Positions 1 to 8,741 of a stretch of 64,000 nt of DNA are shown piece by piece (positions within the stretch are counted from its first letter, which is position 1; every line of letters starts with the position of its first letter). Both the position numbers and the translations under genes were made by a program. The DNA is taken from contig CAUHQV010000002.1 in NCBI GenBank assembly GCA_959608625.1, positions 23,598 to 87,597 on the forward strand. Direction: 5' to 3'. Below the pieces are notes generated by a model. That model was not told the origin of the DNA. It ran no database searches and worked only from the letters and a program-made list of their open reading frames with translations. This DNA is from an uncultured Flavobacteriales bacterium (GTDB lineage: Bacteria; Bacteroidota; Bacteroidia; Flavobacteriales; UBA1820).

Positions 1-94
1 AATGAGCGCGAGTTCTCTTTATCGCGTTTCCCGAATGTGTACCGGGGACGAGTTTATTTATCCGAAGATTATTTCTGATTGTCGGCAATCCGGG

Positions 95-112
95 AGGAGG
101 TTACAACCTCCT
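95..112. repeat. short inverted repeat downstream of the first minus-strand gene
   Basis: An 8-bp perfect stem (AGGAGGTT / AACCTCCT) with a 2-nt loop lies just beyond the stop of the membrane protein at 127-435. It has no T-run on either side, so it is a weak candidate for a transcript end. Nothing else is recognisable in positions 1-126. Confidence 0.35.
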
Positions 113-126
113 ACCAGTCTTGCCTT

Positions 127-435
127 TTATTCAAGCAGTTTCTTGATATAATTCTCCAGGTATGCAGGATAGTCCTCACCCGGTTTGTACCCCGATATAA
201 CAGCTGTGGGCATAGCTCCGATATTCCCCTGTTTCACGAAATACAGCGCAATAGAAAGGTATTTCTTTCCCTGATCGGAAGAGTAATTGAATTCTAAAGC
301 TTTTTCCATATAAAAAGCCGCAGAAACGGAATCTTTCGCTATTCGGTCTACTCTTTTGCTCATCTTGATGAACAGATAGATAAGCCAAATGAAAAAGATC
401 ACCCCAAGGATATAAATAGAAATTACCGGAATCAT
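127..435 (-). CDS. small single-pass membrane protein of unknown function
   Basis: A 102-residue protein starting at an ATG. Residues about 3-24 form one hydrophobic segment, followed by the basic stretch KMSKRVDR, so the N-terminus is probably outside and the rest cytoplasmic. The soluble part (about 75 residues) has a helix-pair look: it contains FYMEKALEFNYSSDQGKKYLS, which resembles one half of a TPR or SEL1 hairpin. I do not recognise the family. It lies 90 bp downstream of the larger TPR gene on the same strand, so the two may be co-transcribed. Coding is supported by clean membrane-protein composition. Its role is unknown. Confidence 0.6.
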   Translation of the reverse strand: MIPVISIYILGVIFFIWLIYLFIKMSKRVDRIAKDSVSAAFYMEKALEFNYSSDQGKKYLSIALYFVKQGNIGAMPTAVISGYKPGEDYPAYLENYIKKLLE

Positions 436-525
436 AATATGCAGTTTTTATTAGATTGCGTATGATTTATTAAATTCTTTACAGTATCGGATACTTCGCC
501 TTGGTCAGTAAATGCCGGATGACCG

Positions 526-1818
526 TCAGTCGCATTTGACAGCCAGTTCGCTGATGGCTTGCCGGCATTTTTCGAGCAGGGCGTTGTCCGAGGACATAGC
601 CGCCAGGAATGCCGCTTTGTTGAACGATTCGAGGGCGTAGCGTTTTTTCTGCCCGGAAAGTATCTGGAACTGTCCGCGGTAATACATCGGCAGGGCATAG
701 GATGGGTTGGCTTCCATCGCTTTGTCGAAATAGAGCATCGGATTGCCAGCCGCAGGGTAGCGGTCCATCGCCGAGATACCTTTGCGCAGGTAGGCTTCGG
801 CATCCTTGTTGTCTTTGTCGAGGATGCGGTCGAAATACCCGTCGGCCTCGGCACTCTGCCCGCTGTCCTGGAGGTATTCGCCTTTGCGGATATTGGCCAG
901 CCGGTTTCCCGGGTCTATTTCCAATACTTTATCGAAATAAACGGCTGCTTCGTCTTTCCGGCCTTGGGCTATCAGTTCCTCCCCGATCTCCAGGTAAGGC
1001 GCGGTAGAATGGGGGGCCAATCGAAAAGCCTGTTCCAGGGATTCTATCATACGGGTGGTGTCTCCCACTCCTTTATAGGCTTTCCCGAGGAAATAATGGA
1101 CTTCGGCGGTGTTTTCCCCGCGGGAGAGCATATTGGCGAAATGCCGCAGGGAATCGGCGTACATCTTGTTGTCCAGCAGGGTGAGGGCCAGCCGCAGTTC
1201 GTTCTTTTCCGACTGTCGGTATTTTTCGATCGACCGGTCTTGTGCCAGGGCGGCCTTGTCGTTGCCCGGGTTCATGCGGACGACTTTCCCGAACAGGTTG
1301 ATGGCCTTGTCGTATTCTTTAAGCCCGAAAAAGGCTTTAGCCGCCTGAAAATTAGCTGCTTCGGACTCCGGGTGCCGGGCTAAAAGGTCTTCCGCGACCC
1401 GGCTGGCATTCTTGAAATCGCCTTTTTTTACTAAGAGTTCGCTTTTGGCCAGGTAGGCGTTCTCGTCGGAAGGGGTGATGGAGATGATACGGTCGAAACA
1501 TTCGATGGCTTCGTCCAGCCGGTCTTCGCGGGCCAGGAGCAACGCCTTGTAGTTGTAGGCGACGGTGTTTCCCGGGAAATCGAATAACGCCCGGTCTATG
1601 CATTTGCCGGCATCCTCGTAGGATTCGAGCGCAAAAAGGGCTTTGAGTTTTCCTTCGAGGGCTTCGGCCGACGTCTGGGGATGGTTCCCGGCGGCATCGA
1701 AATACCCGAGGGCTTTGTGGTAGTCTTCTTTCTCCAGCATTTCGTTCCCCCGGCGCAGGAATTCCGCTTCAGGGGATTCTCCGCCGTAACGGCGGTACAG
1801 GTCTTCAAGTACACACAT
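526..1818 (-). CDS. tetratricopeptide (TPR) repeat protein
   Basis: A 430-residue soluble protein made almost entirely of TPR hairpins, with repeated signatures such as ALGYFDAAGNHP, AIECFDRIISITP, AINLFGKVVRMNPGN and AVYFDKVLEIDPGN. I count about ten repeats. TPR arrays are protein-protein scaffolds and the partner cannot be read from sequence. I chose the ATG at 1818 rather than the in-frame TTG at 1878: that TTG sits where a promoter -33 element would be, 20 nt before TATCTTGT. There is no signal peptide from this start, so a cytoplasmic location is likely. The neighbour downstream is a small membrane protein that may be co-expressed. Confidence 0.85.
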   Translation of the reverse strand: MCVLEDLYRRYGGESPEAEFLRRGNEMLEKEDYHKALGYFDAAGNHPQTSAEALEGKLKALFALESYEDAGKCIDRALFDFPGNTVAYNYKALLLAREDRLDEAIECFDRIISITPSDENAYLAKSELLVKKGDFKNASRVAEDLLARHPESEAANFQAAKAFFGLKEYDKAINLFGKVVRMNPGNDKAALAQDRSIEKYRQSEKNELRLALTLLDNKMYADSLRHFANMLSRGENTAEVHYFLGKAYKGVGDTTRMIESLEQAFRLAPHSTAPYLEIGEELIAQGRKDEAAVYFDKVLEIDPGNRLANIRKGEYLQDSGQSAEADGYFDRILDKDNKDAEAYLRKGISAMDRYPAAGNPMLYFDKAMEANPSYALPMYYRGQFQILSGQKKRYALESFNKAAFLAAMSSDNALLEKCRQAISELAVKCD

Positions 1819-1847
1819 GTGAGGGTAGCAGTAGTTTTTTAATGAGA

Positions 1848-1878
1848 ACAAGATAGGTACTTCACTCCGAAAAAGCAA
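1848..1878 (-). promoter_or_regulatory. candidate promoter of the TPR gene
   Basis: On the minus strand TTG (1878-1876) is followed after 20 nt by TATCTTGT (1855-1848), an imperfect match to the Bacteroidota -7 box TAnnTTTG. The ATG is about 30 nt further on. If real, it explains why the TTG at 1878 is not a start codon. Confidence 0.4.
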
Positions 1879-1926
1879 GGTTTTTTTTGGTTAAAATGCC
1901 GGTTTTTTCCTGCGTTAGTGGATAAT

Positions 1927-1960
1927 AAAAAAGCGCCGGATGTTTATTCGGCGCTTTTTT
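1927..1960 (-). terminator. intrinsic terminator of the OmpA-like gene
   Basis: The arms AAGCGCCG and CGGCGCTT enclose a 10-nt loop and are flanked by A and T runs, so the stem can extend to 12 bp. It lies 16 bp beyond the stop of the OmpA-family gene and reads as a terminator on the minus strand. Confidence 0.8.
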
Positions 1961-1975
1961 GTAAGGAAAAACGGA

Positions 1976-2944
1976 TCAGTCGATCTGGAGTTCGTCGAGC
2001 ATTTTCTCGATCACGGACAGATCCGGGGTGATGATCACCTCCGTCCGGCGGTTGCGGGCCCGGTTGTCCGCATTGGTATTGGGCAGCACCGGTTCGTATT
2101 CGCTGCGCCCGGCCGCGGTGATGTTGCGGGGATTGATGGCTTTGTTGTCGGTGATGAGTTTCACGATGGATGTGGCGCGCATCACGCTCAGATCCCAGTT
2201 GTCTTTCAGGGCTCCCGAACCGCGGTACGGCACGTTATCCGTATGGCCTTCGATCATAATACGGATATCGGGCTGGGAAACGAGCACTTTGGTGATCTCC
2301 TCGATGGCGCGGCGCCCTTCGCTGTTCACCTGCCAGCTGCCCGAAGGGAAAAGGAGGCGGTTTTCGAGCGAAACGTATATCTTGCCGTCTCGTTGGGAAA
2401 TGGTCAGGCCCTTTCCTTCGTAACCTACCAAGGCTTTCATCAGATCGTTCTTGATGGAGGAAAGTTTGTCCTGTATCTGGGCGATCATACCTTCCAACTG
2501 GGCGACGCGGGTTTCGCGGGCGCGAAGGTCGGCTTGCTTTTTAGCCAGTTCCGCTTCGAGGGCGGCGATACTGTCCTGTTTGGCTTGGAGTTCGGCCAGG
2601 AATTCCCGGGACTGTTTGGAGGAGGCGTCCAGCAGGTCTTCTTTACCCCGGAGCATCTTTTGATAGGCTTCCTGCGCTTCGGCGTGCTGTCTTTTCAGTT
2701 CATCCAGGGCTGCTTTGTCTGCCGCGGCCTGTTTTTTGACCGATTCCATCTGCGCGGCCAGGTCTTCGTACAGGGAACGGTATTTGTTGGCCTCGGAGAG
2801 GTTTTTCTGGTTCTCGCCGGCCAATGCTTCGTTCTCGGCTACGGCGTCCGCATGGCGGGCGGCCAATTCGTTGTACAGTTTTTTGGATACGCAGCTGCTG
2901 AAAACGACAGCGGCTGCCAAAAGGACGATGATCCGGGTCTTCAT
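1976..2944 (-). CDS. OmpA-family outer-membrane lipoprotein with long coiled coil
   Basis: A 322-residue protein. The N-terminus is a lipoprotein signal with lipobox ending FSSC, acylated Cys18. Residues about 20-175 are a charged, Ala/Glu/Gln-rich coiled coil. Residues about 195-315 are an OmpA C-terminal peptidoglycan-binding domain with the diagnostic IEGHTDNVPYRG and NRARNRRTEV motifs. It should sit in the outer membrane facing the periplasm and tether that membrane to peptidoglycan across the coiled-coil spacer. The start is at the ATG before KTRIIV, because the signal peptide begins there. A terminator follows directly, and the U32 gene lies 66 bp upstream on the same strand. Confidence 0.9.
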   Translation of the reverse strand: MKTRIIVLLAAAVVFSSCVSKKLYNELAARHADAVAENEALAGENQKNLSEANKYRSLYEDLAAQMESVKKQAAADKAALDELKRQHAEAQEAYQKMLRGKEDLLDASSKQSREFLAELQAKQDSIAALEAELAKKQADLRARETRVAQLEGMIAQIQDKLSSIKNDLMKALVGYEGKGLTISQRDGKIYVSLENRLLFPSGSWQVNSEGRRAIEEITKVLVSQPDIRIMIEGHTDNVPYRGSGALKDNWDLSVMRATSIVKLITDNKAINPRNITAAGRSEYEPVLPNTNADNRARNRRTEVIITPDLSVIEKMLDELQID

Positions 2945-3010
2945 GGACGATGTTTTTGGATTTGTAAGGTTTCGACAGGCCAATTTACGGTATTTCGGGA
3001 AAACCGAACG

Positions 3011-4843
3011 TTAAAGGATTTTAAAAAGCTCCATCCGGCAGCGGCGGCAGTCGAATTCGGCCCGCAGGGCGATGCCTCCGCTCTTCAATACGAGGTACGG
3101 GAAGTTTTCTCCGTTTTTTCCGGCGTAGCGGGGACATAGCCCTAGGCTGTACTTCAGGCAATGCCGGCATACAGCCAGGCGGGCACCCGGAACCTGTACC
3201 TGTTCAAAGGCCGGGGCTGGGGATTTGACACCGCATTGCTCGTAGAAACGGCGCGCCAGATAGTTGGATACATTCAGCCGGTAATCCGTATCGAGGCTTG
3301 CGGGCACGGGCGGATGACCGGTAGGGCGGATGTTCCGGCGGGAAAGGATATTTTGGGTGCGGACGCTGCGTAAGCTGTCGAGAGCGCTGCGGCGAAGGTC
3401 TGCCACGGCGGACATGGGAATGAAAGGTTCGCCGGGGAGATCTATCGTGATCGTTCCGGCTTCGAATTCCATGCCGCCCAGTTTGGAAAGTATCCCGGCG
3501 ATACGCTCCCGCTGGGGTGTTTTTGCCGGGGCGTGTTCGGCAGGAAGACCGGCTTGGGTCTGGAATCCGCTTTCGTCCGAAACGGACAGCCGGTAACCTT
3601 TTGGCGTTTGACAAAGGAGAAAGTTCACGGTCACTTTCCGTTCAGCGCTTTTGGCGGAGAGCATCCGGGAAAAGGCGGCGTCCGAATTGCGGAAAAGCAG
3701 GTCGCCGGGTCTAACATCCGGCATTTTAAAAGGGAACAGCCGGCTGCCCTCGGCCCGGTTGATATTGAATCCGCCGGAAGTGCCGTCCGGGCGCAGGAGG
3801 ACAAAACCGTCCCCGGCGGAAAATACCTCCGGACTATCGGCCGTCAGGCAGTCGCGGGACACGGATTTCACTTTTCCAACGGACTGCCCGAGGGATTTCG
3901 GGGTCGCAGGGTTGGAGGGGTCTTCTGTCCGCCGGGCGGAAAGCAGATAGTCGGTAAATCCCCGGTTGAAACTCCGGGAGGGGTCGGCCCGGAAAGTCGT
4001 CCGGGTGATTCCGTCGGAAAGGCGCATGAGATCGTCCCGCCGGGCGATGATGCCGTCCAATGCCTGGCGGTACCAGGCGGTGACGTTCTTTACATAAGCA
4101 GTGTCCTTTAGCCGTCCTTCAATCTTGAATGAGGTCACCCCGGCATCGATAAGGCCCTCCAGGGAGTCCGTCCGGTTCATGTCCTTCAGGGAAAGCATAT
4201 GGGCGCTTTTGCGGAGCAAGTTCCCGGCCGGGTCGAAGATATCGAACGGCAGGCGGCATATCTGGGCGCAGTTACCCCGGTTGGCGCTGCGGCCGGTGAA
4301 TGCCTGGCTGAGGTAGCATTGCCCACTGTAGCTTACACACAGGGCACCATGGACGAACGCTTCGAGTTCAGCGTCCGTATTTTTTGATATTTCCGTAATC
4401 TCGTTTATTGTTAGCTCGCGGGCCACGACCACGCGGGAAAATCCGGATTGGCACAGGAAGTCCGCTTTTTCAGGGGTATCGATGTGGGTCTGGGTGCTGG
4501 CATGGAGTTCTATGGGAGGCAAGTTCATTTCGAGGATGCCCATATCCTGCACGATCAGGGCATCGGTTCCGGCTGTGTAGAGATCTTGGATGAGCTTCCG
4601 GGCGGCGGGAAGTTCGGAATCGCGGAGGATGGTATTGAGCGTGATATAGACGCGGGCCCGGTACCGGTGTGCATATTGACAAAGAGTAGCGATGTCTTCT
4701 ACGGAGTTTCCAGCGGCCTTGCGGGCCGAAAAATCCGGGCCGCCGATATAAACGGCATCCGCGCCGTGGTCGATGGCGGCCAGCGCCGTATCGAGGTCTT
4801 TGGCGGGGGAAAGGAGTTCTATCGTCCGTTTTCCGGTGGGCAT
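3011..4843 (-). CDS. U32 family peptidase / collagenase-like protein
   Basis: A 610-residue protein of the U32 family (PrtC/YdcP/RlhA type). The N-terminal barrel begins ELLSPAKDLDTALAAIDHGADAVYIGG. The family signature follows with EAFVHGALCVSYSGQCYLS and RSANRGNCAQICRLPF, whose cysteines suggest metal or cluster binding. A C-terminal Cys-rich stretch (CRHCLKYSLGLCPRYAG and CRRCRM near the end) looks like a second metal site. Some family members hydroxylate rRNA or tRNA rather than cleave protein, and I cannot tell which applies here. The gene follows alanine racemase with only 4 bp between, so the two are surely co-transcribed. Confidence 0.85.
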   Translation of the reverse strand: MPTGKRTIELLSPAKDLDTALAAIDHGADAVYIGGPDFSARKAAGNSVEDIATLCQYAHRYRARVYITLNTILRDSELPAARKLIQDLYTAGTDALIVQDMGILEMNLPPIELHASTQTHIDTPEKADFLCQSGFSRVVVARELTINEITEISKNTDAELEAFVHGALCVSYSGQCYLSQAFTGRSANRGNCAQICRLPFDIFDPAGNLLRKSAHMLSLKDMNRTDSLEGLIDAGVTSFKIEGRLKDTAYVKNVTAWYRQALDGIIARRDDLMRLSDGITRTTFRADPSRSFNRGFTDYLLSARRTEDPSNPATPKSLGQSVGKVKSVSRDCLTADSPEVFSAGDGFVLLRPDGTSGGFNINRAEGSRLFPFKMPDVRPGDLLFRNSDAAFSRMLSAKSAERKVTVNFLLCQTPKGYRLSVSDESGFQTQAGLPAEHAPAKTPQRERIAGILSKLGGMEFEAGTITIDLPGEPFIPMSAVADLRRSALDSLRSVRTQNILSRRNIRPTGHPPVPASLDTDYRLNVSNYLARRFYEQCGVKSPAPAFEQVQVPGARLAVCRHCLKYSLGLCPRYAGKNGENFPYLVLKSGGIALRAEFDCRRCRMELFKIL

Positions 4844-4847
4844 GGGC

Positions 4848-6380
4848 TCAGATATCCAGTTTGTACAGACGTTTTACCCGGTCGGAGATGTTGGTCAGCA
4901 CTTCGTAAGGGATCGTTCCCGTGGCTTCGGCGATTTCGCCGGCCGTAGGAAAATCGCTGCCGATCAGCACCACGTCGTCGCCTTCGCGGCAAGGGATGCC
5001 TGTTACGTCCACCATCATCATGTCCATACAAATGGAACCTACGATAGGGGCTTTCATTCCGGCGATCTGCACGTATCCGTTGCCGTTGCCCCACAGGCGG
5101 CTGATTCCGTCGGCATACCCGATAGGCAGAGTGGCGATATGGGAAATGTGCGGCACCCGGTAGCGGCGGTTGTAGCTCACCGTTTCCCCGGGTTCGAGCT
5201 CCCGGATCTGGGAGATGACCGTGCGCAAGCGCGCGCACCCGGCCAGTTTTTTCTGTTCGGTATAGAACGGGGAATAGCCGTACAGCCCCAGCCCCAGGCG
5301 TACCATATCGTATTGATATTGCCCGTAGGCGGCCAGTCCGGCTGTGTTGAGGATATGGCGGAGCGGGCGGTAACCCAGGCGCTCGATAAGTTCTGTGGAC
5401 ATCTTGTCGAAAAGGCCGATCTGCCTCAGGGTGAACAGTTCCTCCCGGGGGTCTTCGGCGGCTACCAGGTGGGAGAATATGGATGCCACACGTACCGTGG
5501 GTATTTGTGCCAGCGTGTCGGCCAGGCCGCTTATCTGGCTGGATGAAAAGCCCAGGCGGTGCATGCCGGTGTCCAACTTTATATGGATGGGATAAGGCTC
5601 GGGAAAAGAATAGTTTTGGAGCTCGGCTGCGAATTGTTCCAGCACCCGCAGGGAGTATATCTCAGGTTCCAACCGGTTTTTTATCAGGGTGGCGATGCTG
5701 CTGCGTTCGGGATTCATCACGATGATGGGTGTCTTTATGCCCCGCAGGCGCAGGTTGACGCCCTCGTCCACATAGGCTACGCCCATATAATCCACTCCTT
5801 TCTGTTCGAGTACCGAGGCTATTTCGATGTCGCCCAGCCCGTAAGATTTGGCCTTTACCATGCACATGGTGCGCACCCCTTCGTTCATTTTCGAGCGGAG
5901 GTAGGCCAGGTTGTGTTCGATGGCGTTGAGGTTGACCTCCAGTACCGTATCGTGTACGCGGCGCTGCATGATGGCCTCGATCCGGTGGGGGGAGAACCCG
6001 GCGGGCGCTTTGATCAGGACGGATTCGCTGTGAAAATCGAATTTCGGGATATCGGCCTGCGCGTCTTCCATCCGGTTGTAAAGCAGGGCCAATTTCGGAA
6101 ATGCGTAGCGGTAGGACGTTACTTCCGCGCCGAAACAGATGACGTGCTTGAATTCGATGCGGCGCAGCATCAGACCCACCCGGCGAAAATAATCGCCCGG
6201 CTGGTATCCTTCCGGTATCTCGAAACCCAGGATGACGGAGATGTCCGCGTTCCATCTCTGGGCCTTGAGGAACTCCAGCGACTGTTCATAGGAATCCGGA
6301 TCGGTGCCGCTAAAATCGCATATCAGGAAACAGTCGTTCTTTCCGCGGGTTATTTCGAGGGAATTTTTTGTGTCGGGCAT
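4848..6380 (-). CDS. alr: alanine racemase with an N-terminal MurF C-domain remnant
   Basis: A 510-residue protein. Residues about 145-510 are a PLP alanine racemase: VKAKSYGLG carries the PLP lysine, VSYNRRYR the second catalytic tyrosine and GSICMDMMMVD the C-terminal active-site loop. It interconverts L- and D-alanine for peptidoglycan. Residues about 1-140 are not part of a normal racemase (about 370 residues). They resemble the C-terminal domain of MurF as found in the fused MurF-Alr enzymes of Bacteroidota (ICDFSGTDPDSYEQSLEFL; SVLIKAPAGFSPHRIEAI). The MurF ATP-binding part is absent and the ORF starts cleanly at an ATG. This therefore looks like a racemase that kept only the tail of an ancestral fusion. 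Confidence 0.92.
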   Translation of the reverse strand: MPDTKNSLEITRGKNDCFLICDFSGTDPDSYEQSLEFLKAQRWNADISVILGFEIPEGYQPGDYFRRVGLMLRRIEFKHVICFGAEVTSYRYAFPKLALLYNRMEDAQADIPKFDFHSESVLIKAPAGFSPHRIEAIMQRRVHDTVLEVNLNAIEHNLAYLRSKMNEGVRTMCMVKAKSYGLGDIEIASVLEQKGVDYMGVAYVDEGVNLRLRGIKTPIIVMNPERSSIATLIKNRLEPEIYSLRVLEQFAAELQNYSFPEPYPIHIKLDTGMHRLGFSSSQISGLADTLAQIPTVRVASIFSHLVAAEDPREELFTLRQIGLFDKMSTELIERLGYRPLRHILNTAGLAAYGQYQYDMVRLGLGLYGYSPFYTEQKKLAGCARLRTVISQIRELEPGETVSYNRRYRVPHISHIATLPIGYADGISRLWGNGNGYVQIAGMKAPIVGSICMDMMMVDVTGIPCREGDDVVLIGSDFPTAGEIAEATGTIPYEVLTNISDRVKRLYKLDI

Positions 6381-6574
6381 AGTGTTTGGCGGGAATCCCG
6401 CCGGTTGTTACGGAAATACAAAATTACTAAATAGCTGGGAGTGTTGCGCTATTATTTTTTTTGTAACTCTTAGCGTTAAAGATTATCTGTTTTTGTTTTC
6501 AAGTCGGCGGAAAAATCGTAAATTTACCACGCTTTCATAAAAACATTAACCTTATCTTTTAAAAGAATACAATT

Positions 6575-7531
6575 ATGGCTGTAATAGGCTTAGACCTCGG
6601 CGGAACGAAACTCAAAGGAGGTATTTTCACAGAACATGCGGAGATCGTTTTCAAGGACGAGCGCAAGCTCGAACACCGCGAAGGCGAAGAAGTAGGCCGG
6701 CTCATCCAGGATTTCGTGTCGGATATGCTGCGCCAGGCCAAAGGTCTCGGACAAGTGATAGACGCTGTCGGGATCTGCGTCCCGGGGATCGCCTATCAGG
6801 ACAAGGGCACTGTCTGGTGTCCCAACATTCCGGGGTGGGACGAATACCCTCTGAAAGCCAAGATACAGCAGGTATGCGATAAGAATACGGTGGTCACCGT
6901 GGATTCGGACAGGGTGTGCTGCATCCTGGGCGAAGCGTGGTCGGGCGCTGCGGAAAATGTAAATAATGCCATATTCCTGGCGGTGGGCACCGGCATAGCT
7001 GCCGGCATACTGGCCAACGGCCGCGTGCTCCGCGGCGCGCACGATATATCGGGCGCTATCGGTTGGTGGGCGCTGGACAAGGAATACAAGGACAAATACA
7101 AGACTTGCGGCTGTTTCGAATACCACTGTTCCGGGGAAGGCCTGGCGCGGGTGGCACGGGAGCTGCTGGAAGAGAACAAGGATTACAACGGGCCGTTGCG
7201 CAGCAAGCCTATCGACCAAGTGACGTCCTACGATCTTTTCGAGGTGTACCCTCAGGGCGATGAAATTGCGACCAAGACTTTCGATATTGCGATCGAAATG
7301 TGGGGCATGGCCGTAGCCAACCTGGTGAGCCTTTTCGACCCGTCCAAGATCATATTCGGCGGCGGGGTGTTCGGCCCGGCGCTCCAGTTCCTCGACCGGA
7401 TCAAACAGGCGGCCGTGAGGCACGCCCAGCCCATTGCGATACAGAAAGTGGAGATCGTGCCTTCGATGCTCGGGGGCGATGCGGTGCTGATGGGAGCGGG
7501 CTATCTGGCCCTGCGCAGTATGAATGAATAA
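6575..7531 (+). CDS. ROK family sugar kinase
   Basis: A 318-residue ROK-fold kinase. The phosphate loop is GLDLGGTKLKGG at the N-terminus. VDSDRVCCILGE corresponds to the catalytic Asp region, and FLAVGTGIAAGI to the second phosphate-binding loop. The zinc region reads TCGCFEYHCSGEGLAR: the cysteines are there, but the usual upstream Gly-His of ROK proteins is replaced by AIGWWAL. It probably phosphorylates a hexose or amino sugar at C6. The gene starts an operon with an MFS transporter (21-bp gap) and a SIS-domain protein, which suggests uptake, phosphorylation and further conversion of one sugar. A TAAATTTA box sits about 50 bp upstream. Confidence 0.85.
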   Translation: MAVIGLDLGGTKLKGGIFTEHAEIVFKDERKLEHREGEEVGRLIQDFVSDMLRQAKGLGQVIDAVGICVPGIAYQDKGTVWCPNIPGWDEYPLKAKIQQVCDKNTVVTVDSDRVCCILGEAWSGAAENVNNAIFLAVGTGIAAGILANGRVLRGAHDISGAIGWWALDKEYKDKYKTCGCFEYHCSGEGLARVARELLEENKDYNGPLRSKPIDQVTSYDLFEVYPQGDEIATKTFDIAIEMWGMAVANLVSLFDPSKIIFGGGVFGPALQFLDRIKQAAVRHAQPIAIQKVEIVPSMLGGDAVLMGAGYLALRSMNE

Positions 7532-7552
7532 CCATCTGAAAAACATACACTC

Positions 7553-8698
7553 ATGACGTACAAAACAAACCAGGTATTCGTAGCAGCCTGTGCCGGCCTC
7601 GCCTTTTTCGGGGTGGCTATGCTATCGCTCGGCCCCATTCTGGGGCAGCTCAACGCGCAGGTGGACGGGGCGAACGCCCTGCCGGCCACGATGTCTATCG
7701 GTATCATATTGGGTACCATCCTGTTCGGCCCGGTCGTCGACCGGTTCGGATACAAATACCTGTTGATCATAGGTTCCCTGCTGGCTCTGATCGGGCTGGA
7801 AGGGCTGGCCAATGCGACGGAGATCGAACTGTTGCACGGGTCGATGTTCATGATAGGCTTCGGCGGCGGCATTCTCAACGGTCTGACCAATGCGCTGGTC
7901 TCCGATATTTACGGGGATGACAAACGGGGAGGACGGCTGAGTATCCTCGGAGCGTTCTATTGCGTAGGGGCACTTTTATGGACACTGCTCAATTATTACA
8001 TGCCGGACAATTATATCGTTCCGTTGCATTGCATTTCGGGGATCATGGCGGTGTTTATCGTCTATTTCTGCCTGATACAGTTCCCCAAGGCCAAGCCCCA
8101 GGGCAGCGTGTCTTTTTCGAAATCGATAGGTCTGCTCAAATACCCGGCCCTGATCCTGTTCGCCTTGATCCTGTTCTTCCAGAGCGGTTTCGAGGGCGCC
8201 AGCGGAAGTTTCACGCCGAAGTTCCTCGAAGACAGTGCGGCAATGGAAGCTACGGCCGCCACGCTTTCCCTTACCTGGTTTACAGTCGGAATGCTCTGCG
8301 GGCGATTGCCGCTGGGGATGATCATGAAAAAGCTCAAGGATAACGGGACGTTGTACCTTTACCTATCCGTAGCGCTGGTCGGCGTAGTTATTTTGTATCT
8401 TAGCGCCGACGTGACGATGGCGCACCTGGCGATGGCCCTGATCGGGTTCGGAGTGGGGGCGACCTATCCGGTCGTACTGGCTTATTTGGGCGGCGCGTTC
8501 CGGGAAATGTCCGGTACGGCGTTTTCCATTGCGATATTCATTGCCTTGTGCGGCCAGTTCGCATTCAATAAAGTAGTGGGCGTGATGTTCGACGATGGCG
8601 GCCATGCGTATTTCCCGCTGGTACTGGCCCTGGCCGTAGTGATGATGATGGTGTTGTTGCCGGTGGCGGCCAGCATGGTAAGAAAAAGTAAGAGATAA
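7553..8698 (+). CDS. MFS transporter, sugar-type
   Basis: A 381-residue integral membrane protein with about 12 hydrophobic segments. The MFS loop motif after TM2 reads GPVVDRFGYKYLL. It belongs to the broad FucP-like or sugar MFS group. It is the middle gene of the kinase, transporter and SIS operon, so it most likely imports the sugar that the ROK kinase phosphorylates. Substrate cannot be read from the sequence. There are 21 bp to the kinase and 43 bp to the next gene. Confidence 0.8.
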   Translation: MTYKTNQVFVAACAGLAFFGVAMLSLGPILGQLNAQVDGANALPATMSIGIILGTILFGPVVDRFGYKYLLIIGSLLALIGLEGLANATEIELLHGSMFMIGFGGGILNGLTNALVSDIYGDDKRGGRLSILGAFYCVGALLWTLLNYYMPDNYIVPLHCISGIMAVFIVYFCLIQFPKAKPQGSVSFSKSIGLLKYPALILFALILFFQSGFEGASGSFTPKFLEDSAAMEATAATLSLTWFTVGMLCGRLPLGMIMKKLKDNGTLYLYLSVALVGVVILYLSADVTMAHLAMALIGFGVGATYPVVLAYLGGAFREMSGTAFSIAIFIALCGQFAFNKVVGVMFDDGGHAYFPLVLALAVVMMMVLLPVAASMVRKSKR

Positions 8699-8741
8699 AA
8701 AATCAGAATACATTAACCAATTAAAAAAACATTTTAAAATC

